From: an uncultured Sutterella sp.
Lineage (GTDB): Bacteria; Pseudomonadota; Gammaproteobacteria; Burkholderiales; Burkholderiaceae_F
Reading direction: 5' to 3'
DNA: 64,000 nucleotides
Assembly (NCBI GenBank): GCA_900545275.1
Contig: UQYG01000004.1
Coordinates: forward strand, 1 to 64,000
The position numbers and the translations under genes were made by a program. Numbering within the stretch: position 1 is the stretch's first letter; each line of letters begins with the position of its first letter. Under the pieces are notes generated by a model. The model made no database searches. It was given only the letters and a program-made list of their open reading frames with translations, and was not told where the DNA came from. This document shows, piece after piece, positions 8,045 to 16,146 of the stretch.

Positions 8045-8434
8045 TTACTTCTGCGGTCCCGCGAGAAGGATGTCGACGCGTTCGCGAAGCTCTTCCTTAG
8101 AGAGCGAACCCGTATGGATCCAGATGGGTTCTCCCTTGGCGTCGAAGAACATCTGCGAGGGGAGCTGCTCGATCAGGTACTTGTTTTCAATGCCCTGATA
8201 CTTGTCGATGTCTACCACGACGAAGGCGGCGCGGTCACCGTACTCCTTCTGCAGTTCGATCATGATCTTTTCCATTTCGGGGCAACCCGCGCACCACTTG
8301 GCGCCGAAATCGGCGACGGTCACCTTGCCCTTCACCGGGAAGGGGTCCTTGAGTTCTTCCGCCTGCACGCCGAAGGCGAGCGAACCGAGAGCGAGCGCCG
8401 AAGCGGCGAGCGTCAGGATTTGACGACGAAGCAT
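8045..8434 (-). CDS. Exported thioredoxin-family protein
   Basis: A 129-residue thioredoxin-fold protein with an N-terminal signal peptide (about 1-25, MLRRQILTLAASALALGSLAFG then VQA) and the redox motif WCAGC (C48, C51) in ADFGAKWCAGCPEMEK, followed by the conserved proline loop LPSQMFF. It is expected to reduce or exchange disulfides outside the cytoplasm. The start at 8434 has a strong AAGGGAGA ribosome site. An earlier in-frame start would have no signal peptide. It follows the ABC ATPase gene by 86 bp and ends the cluster containing DUF4418 and rhodanese proteins, which points to a shared envelope redox or sulfur role. Its specific partner is unknown. Confidence 0.88.
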   Translation of the reverse strand: MLRRQILTLAASALALGSLAFGVQAEELKDPFPVKGKVTVADFGAKWCAGCPEMEKIMIELQKEYGDRAAFVVVDIDKYQGIENKYLIEQLPSQMFFDAKGEPIWIHTGSLSKEELRERVDILLAGPQK

Positions 8435-8520
8435 TGTTTTTCTCCCTTTCGACGGGGCTCCCCGTCGCGAATGGTTTGTTTGGTTTGTGCGCATCCTAGC
8501 GCGCAAATGTTTGTTCGGGC

Positions 8521-9198
8521 TTAAGCCTTCGGACGCTCCGAGAGACATCCGGCCTCCATTTCATAGAAACGGTCGCTGAGCGCAAAACTCGACTCGTCGT
8601 GCGTCACCATGAGAACGGATGTTCCCTTGTCGGCGAGCTCGCGAAGGACCTTCACGACGTTCGCGGCGGACGCCCTGTCGAGGCTCGACGTCGGTTCGTC
8701 CGCGACGATCACGCGGGGCGAACACATGAGGGCGCGCGCGATCGCGACGCGGCGAAGCTCCCCGCCCGAGAGCGCGGACGGGTACTGCGCACCCAAATCC
8801 CCGAGACCGAAAGTCTCGAGAAGTTCCTGCGCCCTCCCCTCGGGTTCGGCACCTCGCGCCGAGAGATACCACGGCAGGCGCACGTTGTCGAGAACCGTGA
8901 GGGTCGAGAGAATCCCCGCGCCCTGCGGAACGTAGCCGATCATGCTGTTGCGGATCGCCGACATTTCGGCGTCGGACTTTTCGAGAATCGACTTTCCTTC
9001 AAAGAGGACGTCGCCTTCGGTGGGCTTGAGCAAACCCACGAGAATGTTGAGAAGCGTCGACTTTCCGGAGCCCGAGCGCCCGAAGAGCGTCACGAATTCC
9101 CCCGGGGCCACGGTGAGCGAAGCGTTGCGAAGCGCCCAGAAGGGACGGCCGCCGCGCTCGTAGCGTTTTCCAACGGTTTTGAGTTCGATCACGGTCAT
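8521..9198 (-). CDS. ABC transporter ATP-binding protein, MacB/LolD type
   Basis: A 225-residue ATPase of the LolD/MacB/FtsE branch, whose members energise mechanotransmission by FtsX-like permeases. It shows Walker A GRSGSGKST (40-48), the signature LSGGE (143-147), Walker B VIVADEPT (163-170) with the following SSLD loop, and the switch histidine in MVTHD. Its start overlaps the stop of the permease gene at 9195 by four bases, so the two are translationally coupled and form one transporter. Confidence 0.93.
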   Translation of the reverse strand: MTVIELKTVGKRYERGGRPFWALRNASLTVAPGEFVTLFGRSGSGKSTLLNILVGLLKPTEGDVLFEGKSILEKSDAEMSAIRNSMIGYVPQGAGILSTLTVLDNVRLPWYLSARGAEPEGRAQELLETFGLGDLGAQYPSALSGGELRRVAIARALMCSPRVIVADEPTSSLDRASAANVVKVLRELADKGTSVLMVTHDESSFALSDRFYEMEAGCLSERPKA

Positions 9199-10394
9199 TC
9201 TCCTTCTCTGAGCGACGTGTAGATGTCACGCTTGCCGATGCGCCAGACGGTCTGAAGCGAGGCGATCGGGCAGGTCACGATTCCCGCCGCGAAGCTCACG
9301 AGCACCGTCGTCGCGATCATCGCGGTCGAAGGCGTGAGATAGGGAAGATCGATCAGATCGGCGATCGTGTCGGCAAAGAGCGAGACGACGAGCGCGCCGA
9401 ACCCGATCCCGAAGACCGATCCGATGAGGCTCATCAGAATCGATTCGGTAAGCACGAGCGAAATCACCTTCGACTTCGGGGCGCCGAGCGCGCGAAGCGT
9501 CGCGAACTCCTTCTGCCGCTCGTTGAAGGCGAAAAAGAAGACGATGAACATCACGATCGCGGCCACGCACCAGACCCCGGCCGCCGCGCCGTAAAGACCG
9601 CCCGTGATGCGCTGCAGTTTCGCGCTCGTGTCGGACATCATGTTCGACGCGAAGACGAAGTTGACGTTGGCGCCGAGGCCGAGCTGATCGAGCATGCCGT
9701 CGGAAATCGAAATCGGGTCGACCCCGGGCTTGACGCGCACGAGGACCGCACTGTAGGAACGGTCGATTTCTTCGGCTTTTTCGGGCGAAGCGATGCGGGC
9801 GATGCGGCGGGCGGCCTCCATCGTCATGAAGACGGAAGAGTCAAAGCCCATCCCCGTGGGTTCAAGACGTCCGACGATGGTGAATTCCTGGTCGTAGAAC
9901 TTGATCTTCGAACCGATCGCTCCGAAGATGTAGTCGCCCACGATCACTTCGTTGCCGACGAGCGGACGCTCGACCTGCGTCCTCAGCCAGGGCGCCACGA
10001 CGAAGTCGCTTTCCTGATCGATCCCGATGAGCTGCACCTTCACCGTGCAGCACTGTGCGTCGAGCGACGAAATGAAGAGCTGCCCCGAAGCCTGGGCGAC
10101 GCCGGGGACCTTCCTCACGACTTCGAGCATGCCCGCGTCGAGGTAGAAGGTGGAGGGATTCGCACGAAGGAGTACGCTTTCGATCTTTTTGCCTTCACCC
10201 TGCGGGACGACGAGAAGATCCGCCCCCATGCGGGCGGAGAGCGACTGAATCCCCGACTCCAGATTCGCCGACACCATCGAGCCCGCGTAGAGCATGAAGG
10301 TAAAGATCGCAACGACTAGGGAGAGCGAAAGCGTTCGGAAGGGTTTCTGCGCAAGATTGGCAAGCGCAAGACGTAGGGTACTCAAGGGCTGCAC
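9195..10394 (-). CDS. FtsX/MacB-type ABC transporter permease
   Basis: A 399-residue membrane protein with one N-terminal membrane helix (about 20-45), a large extracytoplasmic domain, and three C-terminal helices (roughly 270-385), the MacB/FtsX layout. The extracytoplasmic domain has a Cys-Cys pair in SSLDAQCCTVKVQ, unusual for this fold and suggestive in a cluster with a thioredoxin and a rhodanese. The GTG at 10394 is chosen over a TTG at 10421 because GAGGAG lies five bases before it and because the TTG falls inside a terminator stem. Substrate unknown; it pairs with the overlapping ATPase. Confidence 0.88.
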   Translation of the reverse strand: MQPLSTLRLALANLAQKPFRTLSLSLVVAIFTFMLYAGSMVSANLESGIQSLSARMGADLLVVPQGEGKKIESVLLRANPSTFYLDAGMLEVVRKVPGVAQASGQLFISSLDAQCCTVKVQLIGIDQESDFVVAPWLRTQVERPLVGNEVIVGDYIFGAIGSKIKFYDQEFTIVGRLEPTGMGFDSSVFMTMEAARRIARIASPEKAEEIDRSYSAVLVRVKPGVDPISISDGMLDQLGLGANVNFVFASNMMSDTSAKLQRITGGLYGAAAGVWCVAAIVMFIVFFFAFNERQKEFATLRALGAPKSKVISLVLTESILMSLIGSVFGIGFGALVVSLFADTIADLIDLPYLTPSTAMIATTVLVSFAAGIVTCPIASLQTVWRIGKRDIYTSLREGE

Positions 10395-10408
10395 GGCGGC
10401 TCCTCGGG

Positions 10409-10442
10409 AAAAACGGCGCAACCCCGTGATTCGGGGTTGCGC
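10409..10442 (-). terminator. Intra-cluster terminator/attenuator before the permease
   Basis: Arms 10416-10426 and 10432-10442 (GCGCAACCCCG/CGGGGTTGCGC) form an eleven-pair stem with a five-base loop. On the minus strand it is followed by CG and five T. It lies between the DUF4418 gene and the permease ribosome site, so it should reduce expression of the transporter relative to rhodanese and DUF4418. Confidence 0.85.
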
Positions 10443-10460
10443 ACGAAGAATCGGAAGAAA

Positions 10461-10847
10461 TCAGGCCTTCTTCGAGAGACGCCAGGCGTCCGCGGCCGCA
10501 ATCAGGGCGACGACGAGACCGATCACGATGAGCGCCGGATCGGTCACGCGGTGGCAGGCCATCATCGGGTTCGGGCAGGTGCCGATGAGCACCGTGGCGA
10601 GCGCGATGAGGAGGAGTCCCATGAGAACGTTCCCGATCTGAATGCCCGCGGCCGTCTTCGCGGCGACGAATTTCATGACGACGCCCGAAACGAGGATCAT
10701 GAAGCCCACGCCCGTTGCGGCGCGAAGAAGCCAGACGCAACGCATCGGCGTTTCCCCTCCGCAGTGCGGAAGCCAAAAGAGCGAGGCGAAGGCGACGAGC
10801 GCGCCGACGACGACCATCAGGAATCCGGAAAGAAAATTCGGTTTCAT
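10461..10847 (-). CDS. DUF4418 family membrane protein
   Basis: A 128-residue protein with four predicted membrane helices (about 8-27, 40-63, 70-90, 103-122). It carries the cysteine-rich features I associate with DUF4418: WLPHCGGETPMRC between helices 1 and 2, and GTCPNPMMAC between helices 3 and 4, on the same face of the membrane. The function is unknown. The four conserved Cys, plus neighbouring rhodanese and thioredoxin genes, suggest thiol or metal chemistry at the membrane. It starts 15 bp after the rhodanese stop, and is followed by the terminator at 10409-10442. Confidence 0.85.
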   Translation of the reverse strand: MKPNFLSGFLMVVVGALVAFASLFWLPHCGGETPMRCVWLLRAATGVGFMILVSGVVMKFVAAKTAAGIQIGNVLMGLLLIALATVLIGTCPNPMMACHRVTDPALIVIGLVVALIAAADAWRLSKKA

Positions 10848-10862
10848 CTCACTGTCTCCCCA

Positions 10863-11366
10863 TTACTTGTTGCGCGCTTCACGGGCGCGGCGGGCTTCTT
10901 CAAGACCGCGGTCGTGGCGGCCCGTGCCTTCGAACTCGTAGCCGTTCGAGACCCAGCCCTGAATGCCGTCGGGCATGACGTAGACGTTGCGGTAGCCCTT
11001 TTCAATCGCGACGAGCGCGGCTTCATAGGAAACCGTGCACATGCGGTTGATGCAGTAGAGGATCACGTAGGAGTTTTCCTTGTCTTCCGGCAGGAGGTTC
11101 CACCAGTTTTCCACGTTCGCGTGGATCGAACCCTTGATGTGGCTCTGCGAATAGATGTCTTCGGGGTTGCAGTCGTATAGGTAGACGCCGGGCTGGCCGA
11201 GCACCTTGGCGACGCGGCCGAGGGAGAGGGGAATCGGCTGGCGCATGGGCTTGACTTGCGCGGGTTGCGCGGCGGAGGACTGGGCATCGGCCGCGCAGGC
11301 GAAACCCGGTGCTGCGAGAAGGCCGGCGCAGGCGACGGCAAGGAGAGCTTGGATCTTCATTTTCAT
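10863..11366 (-). CDS. Periplasmic rhodanese-like protein
   Basis: A 167-residue single-domain rhodanese homologue with a signal peptide (about 1-25, ending near FACAADA). The domain spans about 45-150. Key segments are VYLYDCNPEDIYSQSHIKGSIHA and the catalytic loop VILYCINRMC, where C105 takes the active-site position and C110 is a second cysteine at the loop end. Rhodaneses move sulfane sulfur or act as thiol redox modules. The ATG at 11366 has AGGA close upstream. It heads the cluster rhodanese-DUF4418-permease-ATPase-thioredoxin, all on the minus strand. Confidence 0.88.
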   Translation of the reverse strand: MKMKIQALLAVACAGLLAAPGFACAADAQSSAAQPAQVKPMRQPIPLSLGRVAKVLGQPGVYLYDCNPEDIYSQSHIKGSIHANVENWWNLLPEDKENSYVILYCINRMCTVSYEAALVAIEKGYRNVYVMPDGIQGWVSNGYEFEGTGRHDRGLEEARRAREARNK

Positions 11367-11505
11367 GTTCCTGTCGTTCGGCGGCGAGGGGCGCCGCCCT
11401 TATCACACAGACGTTACGTCATGAAGATTAACGCGCCGTTAAGATAGGAAAAATAGTCGCCTTTTCTTTACCGCTTTTCTTTTTCTTCTCCTTTTCTCCA
11501 AGGAA

Positions 11506-11532
11506 AACGGCCCCGAAAATCTCGGAGCCGTT
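11506..11532 (-). terminator. Intrinsic terminator after the EamA gene
   Basis: Arms 11506-11516 and 11522-11532 pair except for one internal position. On the minus strand the stem is followed by TTTTCC. It lies about 50 bp after the stop of the transporter gene ending at 11583. Confidence 0.78.
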
Positions 11533-11582
11533 CTCAAAAGAATTATCTTTCGCCGCACGTTGCGGCAAAGCCCTGCATAGGC

Positions 11583-12476
11583 TTATGCGGTCTTTTGGAC
11601 TTCAGTCTTCTTCATCTCGGCGCGCTTCGTCGAAACGGACGCGGTCATGCCCGCGGCGATGATGAGACTCATGCCGACCAGGGCCACAACGCTTTGCGCC
11701 TCGCCGAAGAGGAAGTAGCTGATGAGAGCGGAGAACGGAATCGCGGAGAATCCCAGACAGGACGAGAGCAGCATGTTCCCGTAGGCGTAGGAACGCGTCG
11801 TGCAGATCTGTCCCAGGGTCGCGCAGGCGCCCATCCCGAGAATCCCGACGATCGTCATGCCCGTCGGAACGTGCATGCCGCCGTCGAAGACGACCGCGCC
11901 CAGCGCCCCGAAGACCGTTCCGAAGATCGTGAAGTAAAAGACGATGCGCCAGGAAGGTTCCTTCAAGTTGCCGAGCTCCTTCATCTGCCAATAGACAAGA
12001 AGGTCGATGAAGGAAACGAATAGGCAGACGAGCGCCGGAATCAATTCGCCCTGATTGAAGCTCGGCTGCAGCACGACCGTCACGCCCGTAAAGCCCACGA
12101 GAATCGAGAGGATCAGAACCCAGGGCGCGCGCTCGCGGCGCATGAAGGCGAGGATCGTGAAGTTCGCCGCCATGAAGAGCGGCGTCGTGTAGATGAGCGT
12201 CATGCAGGTGCCGAAGGTCATCTTTCCGATCGCGTAGAACCAAAGCGCGACCGAAAGCGTGCCGAGCACCGAGCGCTTGATGTGGCCCCAGAGGTAGGGC
12301 GTGCGCACCGAGAGTTTGCTCTTATAAACAAAAAGCGCGATGGAAATCACGCCGAAGAGGGAACGGTAGAAGACCAGCTCGAGGGGGCCGAGCTGATCCG
12401 AGCAGAGCTTCACGAAGGCGGCCATGAAGGAAAAAAGCGCGGCCGCCGCCAAAGCCCAGAGGGACTGTTTGAACAC
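11583..12476 (-). CDS. EamA/DMT-family transporter
   Basis: A 297-residue inner-membrane protein with about ten membrane helices in two EamA repeats (roughly 1-140 and 150-285). Recognisable segments are MAAFVKLCSDQLGPLELVFYRSLFG in the first helix pair and MTLIYTTPLFMAANFTILA in the first repeat. The family exports or imports small metabolites; the substrate cannot be told from sequence. A paralogue with the same motifs lies at 53814-54689. The C-terminal tail is lysine-rich. It is transcribed alone and ends with its own terminator. Confidence 0.88.
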   Translation of the reverse strand: MFKQSLWALAAAALFSFMAAFVKLCSDQLGPLELVFYRSLFGVISIALFVYKSKLSVRTPYLWGHIKRSVLGTLSVALWFYAIGKMTFGTCMTLIYTTPLFMAANFTILAFMRRERAPWVLILSILVGFTGVTVVLQPSFNQGELIPALVCLFVSFIDLLVYWQMKELGNLKEPSWRIVFYFTIFGTVFGALGAVVFDGGMHVPTGMTIVGILGMGACATLGQICTTRSYAYGNMLLSSCLGFSAIPFSALISYFLFGEAQSVVALVGMSLIIAAGMTASVSTKRAEMKKTEVQKTA

Positions 12477-12553
12477 GTTGAGTTTCCTTTCGAGGGGGAA
12501 TTGAAGGAATCGCCCGACATTCTAGCCGAAAGGAGGCGCAAAAAATCTGAATC

Positions 12554-13300
12554 TCAGTTCGCCCCCCACCAGGGGACGAAGATCCGTTCGAGAAGGCCGA
12601 GCGCTAGGTAGAAGAAGAGTCCGAGAAGACTCATGGCGAGAATGTCGACGAACATCCCCTCGACGTCGCCCATTCCCCAGGCGTCCATGATGAGGTAGCC
12701 GAGGCCCGAGGTCGTCGCGAAGCTCTCCGCAAGGAAGAGGACCGCCATCGCCGTACCGCTCGCCACCTTGAGGCTCGTGAAGAGACTCGGCAACAGCGCC
12801 GGAAGATAGACGTGCCGCACGGCTTCGAGCTTCGTTCCGCCCATGCTCAGGAAGGCCTGCAGATAGGAGGGATCGAGCGCCTGCGCCGTCGCGCGCAGAA
12901 TCACGAGCATTTGGTACCCCACCGTAAGCGCGATGAGGAGGACGCGCGAGGCGTCTCCGAGCCCCACGAGCGTGAAAAAGACCGGAAGGAGCACGATCTT
13001 CGGAATCGGATAGGTGATGAAAAGAAGCGGACTCGTCGCGCCGTCAAAGAGCCGCCAGTGCCCCATGAGAAGCCCGAGCGGGAGCGCCGTCGCGAGCGCG
13101 ACGAAAAGTCCCGCGAGAAGGCGCGCGAACGAAATGCCGATGTGTCCCCAGAATTCGGCGGTGGCGAGGCGCTCGAGAAAGAGCGCGGTCGTCGCGACCG
13201 GGCGCGGCAGGAGTTCTTCCCCGAGAAGAACGCTTCCCGCGTGCCAGAGAAGTCCGAGAACGAGAAAACCCGCGAGGTACCGAAGGATCGTCTTCATCAT
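12554..13300 (-). CDS. ABC importer permease, SsuC/TauC type
   Basis: A 248-residue BPD-type permease with about six membrane helices. The EAA loop that contacts the ATPase is visible at SMGGTKLEAVRHVYLPALLPSLFTSLKVASG. It resembles the nitrate/sulfonate/taurine permease group. The ATG at 13300 overlaps the stop of the upstream ATPase gene (ATGA arrangement) and has GGGGAGG before it. It is the last gene of a three-gene importer operon (substrate-binding protein, ATPase, permease). The imported compound is not evident. Confidence 0.9.
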   Translation of the reverse strand: MMKTILRYLAGFLVLGLLWHAGSVLLGEELLPRPVATTALFLERLATAEFWGHIGISFARLLAGLFVALATALPLGLLMGHWRLFDGATSPLLFITYPIPKIVLLPVFFTLVGLGDASRVLLIALTVGYQMLVILRATAQALDPSYLQAFLSMGGTKLEAVRHVYLPALLPSLFTSLKVASGTAMAVLFLAESFATTSGLGYLIMDAWGMGDVEGMFVDILAMSLLGLFFYLALGLLERIFVPWWGAN

Positions 13301-14055
13301 TCGCCTCCCCGTTCGGAACGAAGCACCGCGTGCACGTGCTTGAGCGCCCGAAAGTAGTCTTCCGACTCGCGGTCGGGACGCTCGAGCGAATACGCGGGAT
13401 TTTCAAAGAGTTCCATGACGCCCTTTCGTCCGAGGATCAGGATGTGCGAAGCGAGCACCACGGCCTCCGCGATGTCGTGCGTCACGAGAAGCATCGTGCA
13501 GCCGTGGCGGCGGCGCAGTTCGATCACCCGATCCTGCAGACGCTCGCGAAGGAGCGCGTCCAAAGCCGAAAAGGGCTCGTCCATGAAAAGAACGTCGGGC
13601 GAGGAAATGAGCGCGCGCCCGAGTGCGAGGCGTTGGCGCTGCCCGCCCGAGAGCGACTCGGGGAAGCGCCGCTCGAACCCCGTGAGTTCGAGTTCCTCGA
13701 GCATCGCCCTCCCCTTTTTCTCGATCTCGGCGCGCGGGGCCTTCCCGAGAACGAGCGGAAGCGTGAGGTTTTCCCAGACGCGCTTCCAGGGGAACAGCGC
13801 CAGCCCCTGCCAGACGAAACTCGTCTTCACCTCGGTGAGCGGCACGGCGCGCCCGTCGCTCTCCCAGGCGACTTCGCCCTCCAAGGGGGCGGTGAAGCCC
13901 GCCACGGTGGAAAGAAAGGTGCTCTTTCCGCAGCCCGACGGTCCCACGACGGCGAGCGACGCACCGGCGGGGAGCGTCAGATCGAGTCCGCGAAGGATCG
14001 GGCGGGCTTTTTCATAGCCCGTGGAAAGACGGCGAACGCAAAGGGTGAGCGACAT
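13297..14055 (-). CDS. ABC importer ATP-binding protein, SsuB/TauB type
   Basis: A 252-residue ATPase with Walker A GPSGCGKST near residue 38, the signature LSGGQRQR, Walker B VLFMDEPFSALD, and the switch motif LVTHDIAEAV. The Q-loop reads FVWQGLALFPWKRV, typical of the SsuB/TauB group. The start at 14055 (ATG) is preferred to a TTG six codons earlier that abuts the stop of the binding-protein gene. It is overlapped at its end by the permease gene. Confidence 0.92.
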   Translation of the reverse strand: MSLTLCVRRLSTGYEKARPILRGLDLTLPAGASLAVVGPSGCGKSTFLSTVAGFTAPLEGEVAWESDGRAVPLTEVKTSFVWQGLALFPWKRVWENLTLPLVLGKAPRAEIEKKGRAMLEELELTGFERRFPESLSGGQRQRLALGRALISSPDVLFMDEPFSALDALLRERLQDRVIELRRRHGCTMLLVTHDIAEAVVLASHILILGRKGVMELFENPAYSLERPDRESEDYFRALKHVHAVLRSERGGE

Positions 14056-14073
14056 GAGGCGATGCTGCGGCAA

Positions 14074-15006
14074 TTAGGGCGCGACCACGTCTTCGTAGGC
14101 GGGGACGGCCTTGATCATCTTCTTTTGAACCATCCATTCTCCCACACGGCGGACTTCTTCGGCGGTGGGAAGCGGCGGCAGACCGTCGGCGGTGCCGAAC
14201 ATCGAGAAGCGGACCATCTTGTAGCTGTTCGCAAGGGGCGGCGGCAAAAGGCCCTTCTTCACCATGAGCGGACGGTAAGTGTCGGGCTTTTCTTCCATGA
14301 GCTTCGCGGAGGCGGCCACGGCGCGGCGGAAGGAGGCGACGGTCTTTTCATCCGTATGGGCGGCCTTGAGCGCGACGATCGCGAGGGCTTCGTCGAGCTT
14401 CGAATCGTTCCAGAGAACGCGTCCGCCCTTTTGTTCGACGAGCGTGACGAGCGGTTCGGGAAGCATCGCCGTTTCGACCTGTCCGCTCTGGAGCATCTGC
14501 AGGCGAATCGGAATCTGCTTGACTTCGAGGTTCTTCACGGCGCCCGCGGGAAGGGATTCCGTTTCCTTCATGCGGTCAAGGAGATAGTCGATGATGGTCG
14601 ACGAGCTCATCGCCGTGCTCGTCCCGTCGAGGTCGCCGAGCTTTTCGTACTTCTTCACCTTGGGCGAAACGAGCATCCCGAAGCAGCGCTGCTCGGGATG
14701 CGTATGGGTCGTCGTGAGGACGACCTTCTGCTTGATGCCCGTTTCGTTCTGCGTGAAAACGTTCATCAGGTCCCCGAAGTGACCGTCAAGACGTCCCGCG
14801 CGCATGGCTGCGCCGATTTCGAGCGCCGACTTGAAGGGAACGACCTTCACGTCAAGGCCTTCCTTTTGGAAGAGTCCTTCGGCCTCGGCCACGTAAAGGA
14901 CGGCTGAATCGGCCGCGGGAAGCGCCCCGATTTCGAGCGTCTCGGCCGAAGCCGTCGCCGCGAAGGCGGCCGCAATCGTAAAAAGAAGACCTTGGGTGAG
15001 TTTCAT
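14074..15006 (-). CDS. ABC importer substrate-binding protein, NMT1/SsuA type
   Basis: A 310-residue periplasmic binding protein with a signal peptide (about 1-20, cleaved near ATASAE). The mature protein begins with LEIGALPAADSAVLYVAEAEGLFQKEGLDVKV, the standard opening of NMT1/ThiY/SsuA-like proteins that bind thiamine precursors, sulfonates, nitrate or similar small molecules. The open frame extends 37 codons upstream, but the ATG at 15006 gives a proper signal peptide and has AGGA before it. It is the first gene of the importer operon and follows the nuclease gene by 20 bp, so the nuclease may be co-transcribed. Confidence 0.9.
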   Translation of the reverse strand: MKLTQGLLFTIAAAFAATASAETLEIGALPAADSAVLYVAEAEGLFQKEGLDVKVVPFKSALEIGAAMRAGRLDGHFGDLMNVFTQNETGIKQKVVLTTTHTHPEQRCFGMLVSPKVKKYEKLGDLDGTSTAMSSSTIIDYLLDRMKETESLPAGAVKNLEVKQIPIRLQMLQSGQVETAMLPEPLVTLVEQKGGRVLWNDSKLDEALAIVALKAAHTDEKTVASFRRAVAASAKLMEEKPDTYRPLMVKKGLLPPPLANSYKMVRFSMFGTADGLPPLPTAEEVRRVGEWMVQKKMIKAVPAYEDVVAP

Positions 15007-15026
15007 CGAAACAGTCCTTTCATTCT

Positions 15027-15797
15027 TTAGAGTCCCGCCTGTCGGCACGCTTCCTTCACGCGTTCGTTGGGATTGCCCTGAATCGCCTCGATGCGGCGGG
15101 CGCGGGTGCACTCCCAAGCGTCGACCGGATACCGGCGGTCCCAGGCCTCCATGAGCCGACGGTCCTGATTCGAGAGTCGGTAGACTCCCCGGTAGACGTC
15201 GGCCATGTAGAGCACCGTGCGGGCGATCGTGCCGCGCGCCGCTTCAGGAGGCTCCGCGCGGCGCCCGTCGATCTTCATCGAGCAGCTGCCGAAGGTGGCG
15301 GGAACGCCGTCGCCGAGCATCGAATAACGGTAGTTGCTGCGCATGGCGTTCACCGCGCCGATGGCGGGATAGAGGTTGTAAAGGTCGGCCTGCATGTAAC
15401 GGTATTGAGCGTTTGCCTTTTCCGCGCACCTGCGGCCCTTGAAGGCTTTGCCCCGGTTGTCGACGCAGACGTCCGCCCCCTCGCGCCACTCGACGAAGGC
15501 GCGTCCGAAGTTTTCCGCCGGAACGACGTGCTCCCATTCGACGCGGTGGGCGCGCTTGACGTGCTTGGGCGTCGTGAAGCCGTCGGGCAACGTCACGTTC
15601 TTTCGCTCGTCAAAGGCGGCGCCGCAATCGTCAAAGGCGGCGCCGCAATAGAGCGTCACGCGGTGGTCGTAATAGACCTTCGTCTCCAAAAGCCGCTTGG
15701 CTTTGTTGAAGGATTCGATTTCCGTGTTGCCCGCCGCCATGAGGAGGGTCGAGGCCGCCGCAAGAAGCAAGGCGGCAAGGGTTTTCGTTGCGTTCAT
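15027..15797 (-). CDS. Secreted endonuclease I family DNase
   Basis: A 256-residue nuclease with a signal peptide (about 1-22). It has the endonuclease I core: YYDHRVTLYCGAAF near the N terminus, the His-Me finger motif RVEWEHVVPAENFG, and NLYPAIGAVNAMRSNYRYSML. Members degrade double-stranded DNA in the periplasm or outside the cell. The start at 15797 (MNATKTLAALLL) is chosen to give a signal peptide. An exact 21-bp tandem repeat (15608-15628 and 15629-15649) duplicates the segment CGAAFDD in frame, adding an extra Cys just after the first strand. The frame stays open, so the protein may be functional. Confidence 0.9.
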   Translation of the reverse strand: MNATKTLAALLLAAASTLLMAAGNTEIESFNKAKRLLETKVYYDHRVTLYCGAAFDDCGAAFDERKNVTLPDGFTTPKHVKRAHRVEWEHVVPAENFGRAFVEWREGADVCVDNRGKAFKGRRCAEKANAQYRYMQADLYNLYPAIGAVNAMRSNYRYSMLGDGVPATFGSCSMKIDGRRAEPPEAARGTIARTVLYMADVYRGVYRLSNQDRRLMEAWDRRYPVDAWECTRARRIEAIQGNPNERVKEACRQAGL

Positions 15798-16146
15798 AAC
15801 ACTAAAAAAGCAAAGCGGTCTCAGTCTAGCGCGCAAAAGAGACCGCACAGTACGTTTTAAAAAAGGGCCCGGGGAAAATGCGCTTCGGCGTTTGATCTAT
15901 GCAAAATTTTGGCCGCTTGGTACCCAGGTCATAGTCTGGTTTTATATTTAAAGAAAGATCAATAGCTCACACTTTCTGTCCGTCGGAATCAGGCGAACAT
16001 TGTCGCATTTTATTGCGCTCAGGCGAAGAATTAGATGGAATTTACACTTGCGGATTCTTTCGGTTTCTTTACTATTTTGAGTTCTCGGACACGACGTTTC
16101 GTGCCCGTCCTACAACAATCTTCTTCTCGAATTGGGAGAATCTCGA
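15798..16146. other. Divergent intergenic region upstream of the flavoprotein gene
   Basis: This 349-bp AT-rich gap separates the minus-strand nuclease gene from the plus-strand flavoprotein gene and must contain both promoters. A weak candidate for the flavoprotein is TTGCGG (16048-16053) and TACTAT (16070-16075) with 16-bp spacing, which would give a leader of about 65 bases. I see no gene, riboswitch or clear operator. A TTGAT half-site at 15892-15896 lacks a matching second half for FNR. Confidence 0.45.

Noticed and set aside
12282..12611. Small charged plus-strand frames opposite transporter genes
   Set aside because: They are antisense to well-supported genes and rich in Arg/Glu with no motif.
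15892..15904. FNR-like site upstream of the flavoprotein gene
   Set aside because: Only the left half TTGAT fits. The second half (GCAAA) does not match ATCAA.
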